From positions 62,001 to 126,000 of the forward strand of contig NZ_JALPVJ010000016.1 in NCBI RefSeq assembly GCF_023544445.1: DNA of 64,000 bases, given 5' to 3'. Shown one piece after another: positions 1 to 8,256 of the stretch; the stretch's first letter is position 1, and each line of letters starts with the position of its first letter. A program made the translations under genes and the position numbers. Source of the stretch: Actinoplanes sp. M2I2 (GTDB taxonomy: Bacteria > Actinomycetota > Actinomycetes > Mycobacteriales > Micromonosporaceae). The notes beneath the pieces are model-generated. The model was not told where the DNA came from, ran no database searches, and was given only the letters and a program-made list of their open reading frames with translations.

Positions 1-1473
1 CGGGCCCGCCGGTTCTTCTTCGCCCGGATGCACGAGCACTACGAGCGCTTCGTCCCGGCCGGCGGCTATCCGGTGCCCGACGGCGTCGAGGGGGTCAAGC
101 ACCGGCTCGTGGCCCGCGGGCGGTATCGGACCTTCGAGGCGCTGCGCGCGGCCAACCGCCTGCGGGTGCGGTCACGACGACCGGCCCGGCGGGCGATCCG
201 CCGGGGCCGCCGGTTCGCCGGGGCCGTCCGGACGCGGGCCTTCCGCCTGTACTACCGGGCGCAGCTACGGCGGCCGGTCGACGAGAATCTGGTGCTGTAC
301 TCGGCGTACTGGCATCGCGGATACGCGTCGAACCCGGCCGCGATCTACGAGAAGGCCCGGGAGGTCGTCCCCGGTCTGCGCGGGGTGTGGGCGGTGCGCC
401 GCGACCGGGTCAAGGACCTGCCGCCGGGCGTCGAGCACGTGGTGAGCGGCACCCGTGCGTACTATCGCGCGCTGGCCCGGGCCCGGTATCTGGTCAACAA
501 CGTCAACTGGCCGGACTGGGCGACCAAGCGCCCGGGCTCGGTGCACGTCATGACCCACCACGGCACCCCGGTCAAGGTGATGGGACTGGACCAGCTGCGC
601 TACCCGGGAGGCGTGAAGGACCCGGACTTCGCGGCGCAGATCCGCCGGGCCGACCGGTGGGACTTCAGCATCACGGCCAACGCCTTCACCACCGAGCAGT
701 GGAAACGGGCTTACCCGTGCCGGCACGAGACGCTCGAGGTCGGCTATCCCCGCAACGACCGGCTCGCCCGCGCCACCCCGGACGAGGTGGCGGCCGTACG
801 CGAGCGCCTCGGGATCCCGGCGGGCCGGACGGTGGTGCTCTACGCCCCCACGCACCGGGAGTGGCACCGCCGCAGCCAGATGCTGCTCGACATCGACGAC
901 CTGGCCCGGCAGCTGGGCCCGGATCACCTCATCCTGGTACGGGCGCACTACTTCTACGGCGGCTCCGGCCGCCGCGCCGGCGACGGCACCAGCCAGGTGA
1001 TCGACGTGTCCGGCCAGCCCAGCGTCGAGGACCTCTATCTCGCCGCCGACCTGTTGATCACGGATTACTCGTCGCTGATGTTCGACTACGCCGTGCTCGA
1101 CCGGCCGATCGTCGTCTTCGCCCCCGACTGGCAGGCGTACCAGCTGATCCGCGGCGTCTACTTCGACCTGACGGCCGAGCCGCCGGGGGCCGTGGCGACC
1201 ACGTACGCCGACCTGCTCGACGTGCTCCGCACCGGCGCCTACCGCGACGACTACGCGACCAAGGCCCGGCTCAAGTTCCGCCAGCGATTCTGCTATCTCG
1301 ACGACGGCGGCGCCGCCGAACGAGTCGTGCGACGTGTGTTCACCGACGGTGGAGGCCAAGATGACCCCGAACCTGCCCCGGGCGTGGCGATCCCGCATCA
1401 ACCGGGCCCTCGTGACCACGACCGGGTACCGGATCGTCCGGGCCGGGTCCGGCCGGCCGGCCCGGGCGCCTGA
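1..1473 (+). CDS. CDP-glycerol glycerophosphotransferase family protein (5' partial)
   Basis: The reading frame is open from the first base, so the true start lies outside the window. The protein matches the TagB/TagF family, membrane-associated transferases that move glycerol- or ribitol-phosphate from CDP-polyol onto teichoic-acid-like polymers. Two family hallmarks are visible: HHGTPVK near residue 184 and LITDYSSLMFDY near residue 353. The N-terminal part is very arginine-rich, which fits a peripheral membrane enzyme. The last 38 or so codons run past the family's usual end and overlap the next gene's start, and they read as low-complexity P/G/R sequence. The next gene, a TylF-like methyltransferase, is probably co-transcribed, which suggests polymer synthesis coupled to methylation. 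The exact polymer cannot be told from the sequence. Confidence 0.85.
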   Translation, partial: RARRFFFARMHEHYERFVPAGGYPVPDGVEGVKHRLVARGRYRTFEALRAANRLRVRSRRPARRAIRRGRRFAGAVRTRAFRLYYRAQLRRPVDENLVLYSAYWHRGYASNPAAIYEKAREVVPGLRGVWAVRRDRVKDLPPGVEHVVSGTRAYYRALARARYLVNNVNWPDWATKRPGSVHVMTHHGTPVKVMGLDQLRYPGGVKDPDFAAQIRRADRWDFSITANAFTTEQWKRAYPCRHETLEVGYPRNDRLARATPDEVAAVRERLGIPAGRTVVLYAPTHREWHRRSQMLLDIDDLARQLGPDHLILVRAHYFYGGSGRRAGDGTSQVIDVSGQPSVEDLYLAADLLITDYSSLMFDYAVLDRPIVVFAPDWQAYQLIRGVYFDLTAEPPGAVATTYADLLDVLRTGAYRDDYATKARLKFRQRFCYLDDGGAAERVVRRVFTDGGGQDDPEPAPGVAIPHQPGPRDHDRVPDRPGRVRPAGPGA

Positions 1474-2218
1474 GCCGCCGCCGGTCCGCCCGGCGCCGCC
1501 GCCGCCGCCGAAGCCACCGGCCCCGGCCAAGCCGGCCGAGGAGACGTATCCGGCCGACTACGACGAGGTGGCCGTGCCGATCCTGCGCGCGGCCCACCCG
1601 TACACGATGACCCGCAAGGAGAAGCGCTACGCGCTGTACCTGGCCACGAGGTACGTCGTCGAGCACGACATCCCGGGCGCGATCGTCGAGTGCGGGGTGT
1701 GGCGGGGCGGCAGCATGCACGTGGTCGCGCGGACGTTGCTGGCGATCGGCGACACCTCGCGCGAGCTCTACCTGTTCGACACCTTCGAGGGGATGACCGA
1801 GCCGGGCGACAAGGACCTCACGTACGGCGGCCGGCCGGTCGCCGAGCTGCTGAGCGCCCAGCCCCGGACCGCGCGGATCTGGGCCGTCGCCGGGCTGGAG
1901 GACGTGCGGGAGGGCTTCGCCGCGATCCCGTACCCGTCGGAGCGGATCCACTTCGTCCAGGGCCCGGTCGAGTCGACGTTGCCCGCGCAGGCTCCCGACC
2001 GCATAGCGATCCTGCGGCTCGACACCGACTGGTACGAGTCCACCCGCCACGAACTGGAGTCGCTGTACGAGAGGCTGGCGCCGGGCGGTGTGCTGATCAT
2101 CGACGACTACGGCACCTTCAAGGGCGCCCGGGAGGCCGTCGACGAGTTCGTCCGGCGGACCGGTGCCCGGCTCCTGCTCGTGCCGCTGGGGCCGGGACGC
2201 ATCGCGGTCAAGCCCTGA
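1361..2218 (+). CDS. TylF/MycF-type O-methyltransferase
   Basis: SAM-dependent methyltransferase of 285 aa in the macrocin O-methyltransferase (TylF) family, which methylates sugar hydroxyls. Visible motifs are VECGVWRGGS (SAM loop, about residue 109), LFDTFEGM (about 139), LDTDWYES (about 220) and IIDDYGTFKGA (about 246). The last two carry the acidic residues that bind Mg2+ and act in catalysis in characterised members. The residues after the start are followed by a proline-rich linker (about 40-60). I chose the ATG at 1361 because GGTGGAGG sits just upstream; an in-frame GTG at 1334 lacks this. It overlaps the preceding glycerophosphotransferase gene by 113 bp, so translation is likely coupled. 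A role in methylating a cell-wall or secreted glycan is inference from context; methylation of a natural product is the alternative. Confidence 0.85.
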   Translation: MTPNLPRAWRSRINRALVTTTGYRIVRAGSGRPARAPEPPPVRPAPPPPPKPPAPAKPAEETYPADYDEVAVPILRAAHPYTMTRKEKRYALYLATRYVVEHDIPGAIVECGVWRGGSMHVVARTLLAIGDTSRELYLFDTFEGMTEPGDKDLTYGGRPVAELLSAQPRTARIWAVAGLEDVREGFAAIPYPSERIHFVQGPVESTLPAQAPDRIAILRLDTDWYESTRHELESLYERLAPGGVLIIDDYGTFKGAREAVDEFVRRTGARLLLVPLGPGRIAVKP

Positions 2219-3179
2219 GGCGCCGCACCCGGCCGGCCGTCGCGGCGGCCAGTCCCACCACCGCGACCCCCGCCACCACGGCCCGGGCCCGCCGGCGCTG
2301 CGGGAGCCCCCAGCCGCCCCGGCCACTCACCGGGGCCGGGCGCACCTCGAACAGGGCCCCGTCGGTGGGTTCGGCCGGCTCCCCCGCACGACCGAAGTAC
2401 CAGCCGCCGAGCCGCGCCGACAGCGTGCCGGTGAGCCCGGGCGCGATCGCGTGCCCGAACGACAGGACGTGCTGGCTGCCCACCAGCCGGGTCCGCCGGG
2501 GACGGCCGGCCAGCGACACGATCGCCGCCGCCACCCGCTCGGGCGTGACCACCGGCGGCACCGGCCGCAGCGTGCGCCCGGTGTAGTTGCCCGAGCGGGC
2601 CGCCGTGGGCGTGTCGGTGAACGCCGGATAGACCCCGCACACCCGGACCTTCGAGTGCGACGCCAGTTCCGAGCGCAGCGCCTGCGTGAAGCCGGCCACG
2701 CCGAACTTGGCCGCGCTGTAGCTGGCCGCCCACGGGCTCGGCAGCCGCCCGCCGATCGACACGACGTTGATCAGCACCCCGGTGCCGCGGGCGAGGAAGT
2801 GCGGCAGGACGGCGTGCGCCCCGTTGATCACGCCCACCAGGTCGACCTCGACGAGCCGCCGGTGGGTCTCCAGCGGGATGTCCTCGAACAGTCCCCAGAG
2901 GCTGGTGCCCGCGTTGTTGACCCACACGTCGACGCCGCCGAAGGCCGCCACCGCCTCGTCCGCCACGCGGCGCAGGGCTTCGCCGTCGGCCACGTCCGCG
3001 GCGACCACCAGCGTGCGGCCGCCCGCGGCCCGGCAGCGCTCCGCCGCCTCGGCCAGCGGGGCGGCGGCCCGGGCGACGAGCACGACATTCGCGCCGCGCC
3101 GGGCGAACGCCTCCGCCGTGCACAACCCGATACCGCTCGACGCGCCCGTGATCACCACGGTCGATTCCCGGTCAGTCAT
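2208..3179 (-). CDS. Short-chain dehydrogenase/reductase with C-terminal membrane tail
   Basis: Classical SDR of 323 aa using NAD(P)(H). The nucleotide-binding TGASSGIG is at about residues 11-18, NNAG at about 91, the catalytic Ser follows in VVSIGG (about 137), and the Tyr/Lys pair is in YSAAK (about 150). After residue 250 there is an extension ending in a hydrophobic, alanine/valine-rich segment and an RRLRA tail, which suggests anchoring to the membrane; this resembles the long SDRs annotated as family oxidoreductases without known substrate. The ATG at 3179 has GGGAGG seven bases upstream and was preferred over the in-frame start at 3218. It converges on the methyltransferase gene with an 11-bp overlap. 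Substrate unknown. Confidence 0.85.
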   Translation of the reverse strand: MTDRESTVVITGASSGIGLCTAEAFARRGANVVLVARAAAPLAEAAERCRAAGGRTLVVAADVADGEALRRVADEAVAAFGGVDVWVNNAGTSLWGLFEDIPLETHRRLVEVDLVGVINGAHAVLPHFLARGTGVLINVVSIGGRLPSPWAASYSAAKFGVAGFTQALRSELASHSKVRVCGVYPAFTDTPTAARSGNYTGRTLRPVPPVVTPERVAAAIVSLAGRPRRTRLVGSQHVLSFGHAIAPGLTGTLSARLGGWYFGRAGEPAEPTDGALFEVRPAPVSGRGGWGLPQRRRARAVVAGVAVVGLAAATAGRVRRLRA

Positions 3180-3324
3180 CGGCGTACCTCCCTGTCGGCT
3201 CGTCGTCCGGCCCGGCATTCCCGGCGGGACGGACGCCTAACGCGCCACAGGTTTCGGGGCTCAGCGGTGGGTATGCGAAGGCTCGCACCGAGCACAGCAC
3301 CGGAAATCTGTGAGGGAGTTATCG

Positions 3325-3921
3325 ATGACCACCACCCAGAACGACGCCCACTCCGTGGCCCAGGCCGTCCACGATCTCGGATCCGCGCTGTGGTTCGGCG
3401 GGTCGGCCATGGGCGTGATCGGGGTCAACTCGTCCGGCCGCGACCTCAAAGACGGCGCCGACCGGATCCGGGTGGCCAGTTCGGCGTGGGGCCGGTTCGC
3501 GCCGGCGCAGTGGGCCGGCATCGGCGCCACCCTGCTGGCCGGGCTGCAGCTGACCCGGGTCGGCGGGCGCCGCATCGCGCTGCAGAAGGGCTTCGGCACC
3601 GTGGGCGCCACCAAGGCGGGCCTGGCGGTCGCCGGCGCGGCGGCCACGGCGTACGCGGCGTACTGCGGAAAGAAGATCGCCGAGGCCACGGCCGAGGCGG
3701 AACGCCGGGGCGAGCCGATCGACGTCGTCGACGCGACCACGCCGACCGAGCAGACGCCCGAGACGGTCGCGAAGTGGCAGCGGCAGCAGCGCGTGGCCCA
3801 GTTCATCGGGCCGGTGCTGGCGGGCGCCAACATCGCCGCGGGTTCGCACCTCGTGCAGTCCTATCGGACCGGCGCCACCGTCGAGGGTGTTCTCGGGCGC
3901 CTGCTCCCCAACCGCCGGTAA
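3325..3921 (+). CDS. Conserved hypothetical membrane protein
   Basis: A 198-aa protein with strong actinobacterial codon bias. I do not recognise a named domain. At least four alanine/glycine-rich hydrophobic stretches are visible (about residues 16-30, 65-80, 97-116 and 160-175), separated by polar segments including a long charged loop rich in E, T and Q near residues 118-155. The start at 3325 follows GAGGGAG at 3312-3318; the in-frame GTG at 3310 lies within that ribosome-binding sequence and is unlikely. It is divergent from the SDR gene and converges with the FAD oxidoreductase, leaving four bases between their stops, so it looks monocistronic. Confidence 0.6.
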   Translation: MTTTQNDAHSVAQAVHDLGSALWFGGSAMGVIGVNSSGRDLKDGADRIRVASSAWGRFAPAQWAGIGATLLAGLQLTRVGGRRIALQKGFGTVGATKAGLAVAGAAATAYAAYCGKKIAEATAEAERRGEPIDVVDATTPTEQTPETVAKWQRQQRVAQFIGPVLAGANIAAGSHLVQSYRTGATVEGVLGRLLPNRR

Positions 3922-3925
3922 GCCG

Positions 3926-5086
3926 TCACACCTGGGCGAAGCGGGTGGGCCGGTACGGCCGCAGGTCGTCGCCGGCCTCACCGCCCAGGATCTCCGCGGC
4001 CGCCAGCCGGGCCAGCGCCGGAGCGAGCGTCATGCCGCTGTGGGTGACACTCACATAGGCATTGGGCAGGGCAGGCACCCAGCCGACGATCGGGTGCCCG
4101 TCCACCGGCAGCGGCCGCACGCACAGGCGATGCTGCGCCTCGCCGGCCTCGAACCCGTGCACCGCCGCCCCGGCGCGGCGCAGCAGCTCGGTCCCGTGCC
4201 GGTCCAGATCGTTCCGGCCGGTGCCCAGGTCGACGCGCTCGTTGATGTCGCTCGCCTCGAGCTGAAGCCCGCGCCGGGGCAGCGGGCGCAGGGTCAGGCC
4301 GGGAGCGTTGACGACGCGGTTCACCTGTCCGGCTCCGGAGGTCCGGGTGACCAGGCAGGGCGCGGCCGAGCCGGCCTCGCCGGCCCCGGTGAGCGGGATC
4401 GAGACACCCAGCGGCTCGAGCAGTCGCGCGGTACGCCAGCCGGCGCAGCAGACGTAGACGTCGGCCTGGACCCGCTCGCCGCCGGGCAGCCGCACGGCGG
4501 TGATCCCGGCACCGTCGCCCTCGAACGTCACGTCACCGTCGGCGACGATCAGCCGGGGCGCCGCGCGGGCCAGCAGCGCCTCGACGGCGAGGTGGCCGTG
4601 CACGAACGACTCACCGGGGAAGAAGGCGACGTGCGCTCCGGCCGGGATGCGCAGCGAGGGTTCGAGCTCGGCCGCCTGGTGGGCCGTCAGCTGCTCGGCG
4701 GCGTAACCCCAGGCGGTCAGGCGTTCCAGCCGCTCGGTCAGCTCGCCGGCCCCGGGCCCGGCCGCGGGTTCGGCTTCGGTGCCGGCCCCGGTCTCAGCGA
4801 AGACTTCCGCCCAGGTCAAACTGCCGCTGGGTACGTACCAGTCCGGCTCGCCGAAGGCGGCTGCCAGCTGCCGCCAGTCGGCCAGGGAGCGCGCCGACAG
4901 GTCGTGGTAGTGGCGCGGGAGTTTGCGGTTGGCGTTGAGCCAGGCCAGGCTCGACCCGCTGGTGCCCGAGCCGGGCCGGGCCCGGTCGATCACCGTGACC
5001 GACGCTCCGGCTCGCACGAGCGCGTCGGCCAGACACGCCCCGATGATGCCGGCCCCCACGACTGCGACTTCCAGGTTTCGGCTCAT
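3926..5086 (-). CDS. FAD-dependent oxidoreductase, DAO/glycine oxidase family
   Basis: A 386-aa flavoprotein of the D-amino-acid oxidase/DadA/sarcosine oxidase superfamily, which oxidises C-N bonds of amino acids or secondary amines. The Rossmann dinucleotide motif VVGAGIIGA is at residues 8-16 and the following acidic turn VIDR at about 33. SGTSGSSLAWLNANR (about 40) is the usual FAD/substrate loop, and the C-terminal block PIVGW...HSGMTLAP (about 335-365) closes the FAD site. The frame is open for 79 codons upstream of 5086, but the Rossmann fold begins immediately after the ATG at 5086 as in family members, so I use that start. The exact substrate (D-amino acid, glycine, sarcosine or similar) cannot be assigned. 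Confidence 0.85.
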   Translation of the reverse strand: MSRNLEVAVVGAGIIGACLADALVRAGASVTVIDRARPGSGTSGSSLAWLNANRKLPRHYHDLSARSLADWRQLAAAFGEPDWYVPSGSLTWAEVFAETGAGTEAEPAAGPGAGELTERLERLTAWGYAAEQLTAHQAAELEPSLRIPAGAHVAFFPGESFVHGHLAVEALLARAAPRLIVADGDVTFEGDGAGITAVRLPGGERVQADVYVCCAGWRTARLLEPLGVSIPLTGAGEAGSAAPCLVTRTSGAGQVNRVVNAPGLTLRPLPRRGLQLEASDINERVDLGTGRNDLDRHGTELLRRAGAAVHGFEAGEAQHRLCVRPLPVDGHPIVGWVPALPNAYVSVTHSGMTLAPALARLAAAEILGGEAGDDLRPYRPTRFAQV

Positions 5087-5266
5087 GCGCGCCGCATACC
5101 CGTCGCCACCCTGACCATGCCCCGCGGCGAACCGGGCGTCAGCCGGCATCACGAACGAGAGAATACGACCGCCGCCCGGCGGCCCGTCGCCGCGATGCGA
5201 GGGCGCGACCGACCAGGTGATGGCCGGCCGGGAGAGTGGGAACGGGTCCTCTGGGTAGTCCGCTGT

Positions 5267-5995
5267 ATGACCGTCATCGACGAACCGGGCGGGCCGCGCC
5301 GGCCCGGGGAGCTTCCCGCCCACGGCCGGTTACGGGTCCGGCGCCGGTCACCGCTCGGGCCGCCCGGCCGCACCGGGCGGATCGCCGTCCGGGGCCCGGC
5401 CGGGGATCTGCTCGCGGTCGCGTACGTGCCGGAGCCGGCCGGCGACCTGCCCTACCGGCTGGTGGTGCTGCTGCACGGCGCCGGCGGCTCGGCCGAGCAG
5501 GCACTGGACCTGCTCCTGCCGGTGGCCGACGAGCAGCGCCTACTACTGGTGGCGCCGCAGTCGGTGGCGCCGACCTGGGATCTGATCAGCTCCGCCCTCG
5601 GCCCGGACGTGGAACGGATCGACTGGGTGCTCACCGGGTTCGCCGACGGCTACCCGATCGACCGGATGCTGATCGGCGGGTTCTCCGACGGCGCCTCGTA
5701 CGCGCTCTCGCTGGGCCTGGCCAACGGCGACGTGTTCGACGCGGTGCTGGCCTTCTCGCCCGGTTTCGCGGCGCCGCCGCTCACCCGTGGGCGGCCGGTC
5801 GTCTTCGTGTCGCACGGCACGGCCGACCGGGTGCTGCCGATCGACCACTGCAGCCGCCGGCTGGTGCCGCGGCTGCGGGCCCAGGGCTACGACGTGACAT
5901 ACCAGGAGTTCGCCGGCGGCCACGAGGTGCCGGAAGACGTCGTGCGACGCGCGGTGGAGTGGTTGCCGCCGCATGAAGCCCCGCCCCACGGGTAA
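5267..5995 (+). CDS. Alpha/beta hydrolase (carboxylesterase/PHB-depolymerase-like)
   Basis: A 242-aa serine hydrolase. LLHGAGGS (about residue 66) supplies the oxyanion hole, GGFSDGAS the nucleophile serine (about 144), HGTADRVLP the acid (about 190) and GGHEVP the histidine (about 220): a complete Ser-Asp-His set. The arrangement is like phospholipase/carboxylesterase and polyhydroxybutyrate-depolymerase-type hydrolases. I see no signal peptide, so it should be cytoplasmic. The start at 5267 is the first ATG of the coding-biased section; the frame is open far upstream only as a shadow of the oppositely oriented oxidoreductase. The two genes are divergent, with about 180 bp between starts. 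Substrate unknown. Confidence 0.8.
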   Translation: MTVIDEPGGPRRPGELPAHGRLRVRRRSPLGPPGRTGRIAVRGPAGDLLAVAYVPEPAGDLPYRLVVLLHGAGGSAEQALDLLLPVADEQRLLLVAPQSVAPTWDLISSALGPDVERIDWVLTGFADGYPIDRMLIGGFSDGASYALSLGLANGDVFDAVLAFSPGFAAPPLTRGRPVVFVSHGTADRVLPIDHCSRRLVPRLRAQGYDVTYQEFAGGHEVPEDVVRRAVEWLPPHEAPPHG

Positions 5996-6081
5996 GCGGC
6001 GCGCCCGAGCCGGCCCCACCGCGCAATCGTTCCTGCCACGGAGTCGTACCGGCCACGCCACGGCCCGGCTCCACGTCGCGA

Positions 6082-6193
6082 GCACGACATAGCCACCACG
6101 GCACGACAGCGCCACCACGGCACGACAGCGCCACCACGGCACGACAGCGCCACCACGGCACGACTGAGCCACCGGCACGACATGGCCACCACG
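6082..6193. repeat. 19-bp tandem repeat, about six copies
   Basis: Units of the form gcacgacagcgccaccacg follow each other head to tail. Three central copies (6101-6157) are identical, and the flanking copies differ by one to three bases, one of them shortened. The array lies between the hydrolase stop and the small ORF at 6211, ending just before that ORF's ribosome-binding sequence. It does not encode an obvious peptide in a supported frame. Confidence 0.9.
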
Positions 6194-6210
6194 AGCGAAA
6201 GGACACCGGC

Positions 6211-6387
6211 ATGAGCGTCAATCCCGAAGCCCTCGGCGACCCACCGGACAACGCCGACGAGTACCTGCGTGAGGCCAACGCGGAGGATCCGCGGTCGGAT
6301 CCCGGCGCGCCCGCCACCGAGCCGGGCGGTTCCGAGCCCGGCGGCCAGGAGCCGGATGGGGGAAAGACCACCTCGCGCGAGTTGTGA
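6211..6387 (+). CDS. Small acidic hypothetical protein
   Basis: A 58-aa ORF starting MSVNPEALGDPPD. It is preceded by GAAAGGA at a normal distance (6196-6202) and shows host-like third-position GC. The product is hydrophilic and strongly acidic in its first half, then P/G/E-rich with no predicted structure. No family recognised. It is separated from the upstream hydrolase by a 19-bp repeat array and converges with a membrane-protein gene 9 bp away. Likely a real short gene on ribosome-site evidence, but unproven. Confidence 0.45.
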   Translation: MSVNPEALGDPPDNADEYLREANAEDPRSDPGAPATEPGGSEPGGQEPDGGKTTSREL

Positions 6388-6396
6388 CGGCCGGGG

Positions 6397-7128
6397 TCAC
6401 CGGACGAGCGTCAGCCCAGGACGGCCAGGGCCGGCGCTCCCCGGTCCTCGACCGGTGTCCGGGCCCGGACCCCGGTTGCCGCCGGTGTCCGGCCCCCGGC
6501 CCTGATCGCCGCCGGTGTCCGGCCCCGGGCCGCGGCCGCCGTCGTCGTCCGGCCCCGCGCCCGGGTCGCCGCCGCGGCCGCGCCTGGCCAGGCGGCGGAC
6601 TCCCCGGGCGGCCAGCACGGCGAGCAGCACCGCCGTGGCGTCGCGCACGATGACGTACCCGGCCTCGCCCAACGTCAGTTCGTTGTCGACGGTCTTGAGG
6701 AGCACCGCCGCGGCCAGCGCCGCCGTGGTCGCCGCGCCGGCCAGCCGGGCCAGCGCCGGACCGGTGCGGCGGAACCGGTCGCCGTGGCCGAGCCAGTAAC
6801 CGGGCAGCCAGCGGTCGGACAGCCAGGCGAACAGCAGCGCCGGCACCACCTGGGGCACCGCCCCGACGAAGGACTGCAGCAGGTCGTCGCCGTTGCCCGG
6901 GGCGAGCACGGCGACCACCGCGAGCGCGATGACGTCGAGGTTGCGCCGGCCGAAACGGCCCTGGGCGACCAGCCACAGCGCGCCGACGACGGCGGCGGGC
7001 CAGATCAGCCGTACGCCGGACTCGGACCCGGCCGTGGCCAGTCCGGCGACCGTGGCCAGCAGGTAGAGCGCGGCGAAGCCGGCGGTTCTCGGAACATGGG
7101 TGCTCAGGGCCTGGCGGATCGAGCTCAC
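6397..7128 (-). CDS. Membrane protein, MASE1-like sensory region
   Basis: A 243-aa protein with about five hydrophobic segments in its first 180 residues. The first (residues 12-45, with RLIWPAAVVGALWL) resembles the MASE1 integral membrane sensor domain found at the N-terminus of some kinases and cyclases, but no output domain follows. The C-terminal 60 residues are a hydrophilic G/P/D repeat (DTGGDQGRGPDTGGNRG type) encoded by imperfect repeats at about 6450-6590. I favour the GTG at 7128, which has GAGGTG just upstream; an upstream GTG at 7182 would add 18 proline-rich residues encoded within a hairpin. It follows the DUF6082 gene on the same strand. Function unknown. Confidence 0.6.
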   Translation of the reverse strand: MSSIRQALSTHVPRTAGFAALYLLATVAGLATAGSESGVRLIWPAAVVGALWLVAQGRFGRRNLDVIALAVVAVLAPGNGDDLLQSFVGAVPQVVPALLFAWLSDRWLPGYWLGHGDRFRRTGPALARLAGAATTAALAAAVLLKTVDNELTLGEAGYVIVRDATAVLLAVLAARGVRRLARRGRGGDPGAGPDDDGGRGPGPDTGGDQGRGPDTGGNRGPGPDTGRGPGSAGPGRPGLTLVR

Positions 7129-7150
7129 ACTGCACCTCGGCGGGGGGATG

Positions 7151-7182
7151 GTGCCGATCGGGGGGACTCCCCAGATCGGCAC
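7151..7182. terminator. Intergenic hairpin between DUF6082 gene and MASE1-like gene
   Basis: GTGCCGATC at 7151-7159 pairs perfectly with GATCGGCAC at 7174-7182, and GGGG/CCCC inside extends the stem. It lies downstream of the 7204 stop codon on the minus strand and upstream of the next gene's supported start. No run of T follows, so it may act as an intrinsic-type terminator, an attenuator or an mRNA stabiliser. Confidence 0.45.
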
Positions 7183-7203
7183 GGCGCCGCCGCGGTTGAG
7201 GAT

Positions 7204-7683
7204 TCAGTCCCGTACGCCGGAACCGCTTTTGACCGGCTCGCGCCGTTGCGCGGGCAGCTTGGCCCGGGCGGCCTCGCACTCCTCACCGACGATCGTGAGG
7301 AAGCGCCGCTCCTTGCGGGTGCCCTTGGACGACCAGGCGCTCGACACCCGGCGCCACCAGTTGCGGGCCTCGGCGTTGGCGAACAGGTCCTCGAGGTTGA
7401 AGCGCAGGGCCTTCTCGTCGAGCTTGCCGATGTGCCACAGGGTGTTCCAGTGGGCCATCCACAGGCTCATCCCGATCGCGGCCTTGCGGTCGTCGGCCGG
7501 CGGCCGGTCGGTCGCGTTGTAGTCGAGCTCGGGGTGGTCGAGCATCAGCTTGATCAGCTCGAAGTGGCGCTCGCGGACGTCGACCATCTGGGCGGTGCGA
7601 GCCTGCTGTTGCTGGACGACCAGCGCGATCGCGACGGCGAGGAGCGCGGCAATCGACACGACGGTGGGTAGATCGGTCATCAT
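7204..7683 (-). CDS. DUF6082 family protein
   Basis: A 159-aa protein with one N-terminal transmembrane helix (about residues 6-24) followed by a cytoplasmic helical domain. QQQQARTAQ, the HFELIKLMLDHPEL segment (about 40-55) and the W-rich stretch around MAHWNTLWHIGKL match the actinobacterial DUF6082 family as I know it. These proteins occur in many copies in actinomycetes and have no assigned function. The start is one of two tandem ATGs (7683 or 7680), with AAGGAA upstream. A hairpin and then a MASE1-like membrane gene follow on the same strand. Confidence 0.75.
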   Translation of the reverse strand: MMTDLPTVVSIAALLAVAIALVVQQQQARTAQMVDVRERHFELIKLMLDHPELDYNATDRPPADDRKAAIGMSLWMAHWNTLWHIGKLDEKALRFNLEDLFANAEARNWWRRVSSAWSSKGTRKERRFLTIVGEECEAARAKLPAQRREPVKSGSGVRD

Positions 7684-8256
7684 CACTCTCTGTTCCTTGT
7701 GCGTTGCTCCGGCCGGGTCAGGGGGCCGCGGCGGGAGGACGCGGACGATCAGGGGGGCGCGGTTTCCTCAGCTCTTACGTGTGGTTGCACTGACGTGCGA
7801 CGACATCGACAACGCAGTTTGGCACCGGTCGTACGTCAGCAGTTGCGATGTATTCCGTCCTGGACAGGCCCGTGATCGGTCGCTCGGTCGGAGTATTGTC
7901 AGGGCGGTCCGGGTGTGCATGCGCAGGTCACGATGCATAGGCCTCCGTGCGCAGGACGAATGGTCCAGGCCCGATTCCATGCCCACCGCGGCGATCCACA
8001 TACCTTCTGTCACCGTGAACGCCGAAAACGGCGAACCTCCACTATCGCCATTTCTTACTAAAACGGGCACCAAGACGGCGATGACCCGCTCACCGCGCGC
8101 CGCACCCCGGTCGGGCGGTTCGGCCAGCGATGGCACGGGAATTTTCGGCCTGTAACAAGGACGTAACGAGGCCTTGACCGGGCCGGAGCGAACCAGACAT
8201 GTTTGCGTTCACGTTCGACAAGGCTCGTGGGACCTCGGAAGCAAAGGACGAAGGGC
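7684..8256. other. 573-bp gap with regulatory character
   Basis: This gap separates two divergently transcribed genes and is less GC-rich than its surroundings, especially at 7980-8060. Several short frames cross it, but none combines a ribosome site with host codon bias; a 58-codon ATG frame at 7979 has AT-rich codons unlike its neighbours. A small perfect hairpin lies at 8020-8033 (CGCCG, AAAA loop, CGGCG). Near the right end, 8200-8213 (TGTTTGCGTTCACG) resembles half of the palindromic operators found elsewhere in the arabinose locus. Confidence 0.5.

Noticed and set aside
2163..4058. 631-codon plus-strand ORF over the SDR gene
   Set aside because: An R/G/H-rich product in the shadow frame of the minus-strand SDR and neighbouring genes, typical of high-GC DNA.
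7768..8136. 122-codon ORF on the minus strand in the 7684-8256 gap
   Set aside because: No ribosome site, low-bias codons and no domain; the region looks regulatory.
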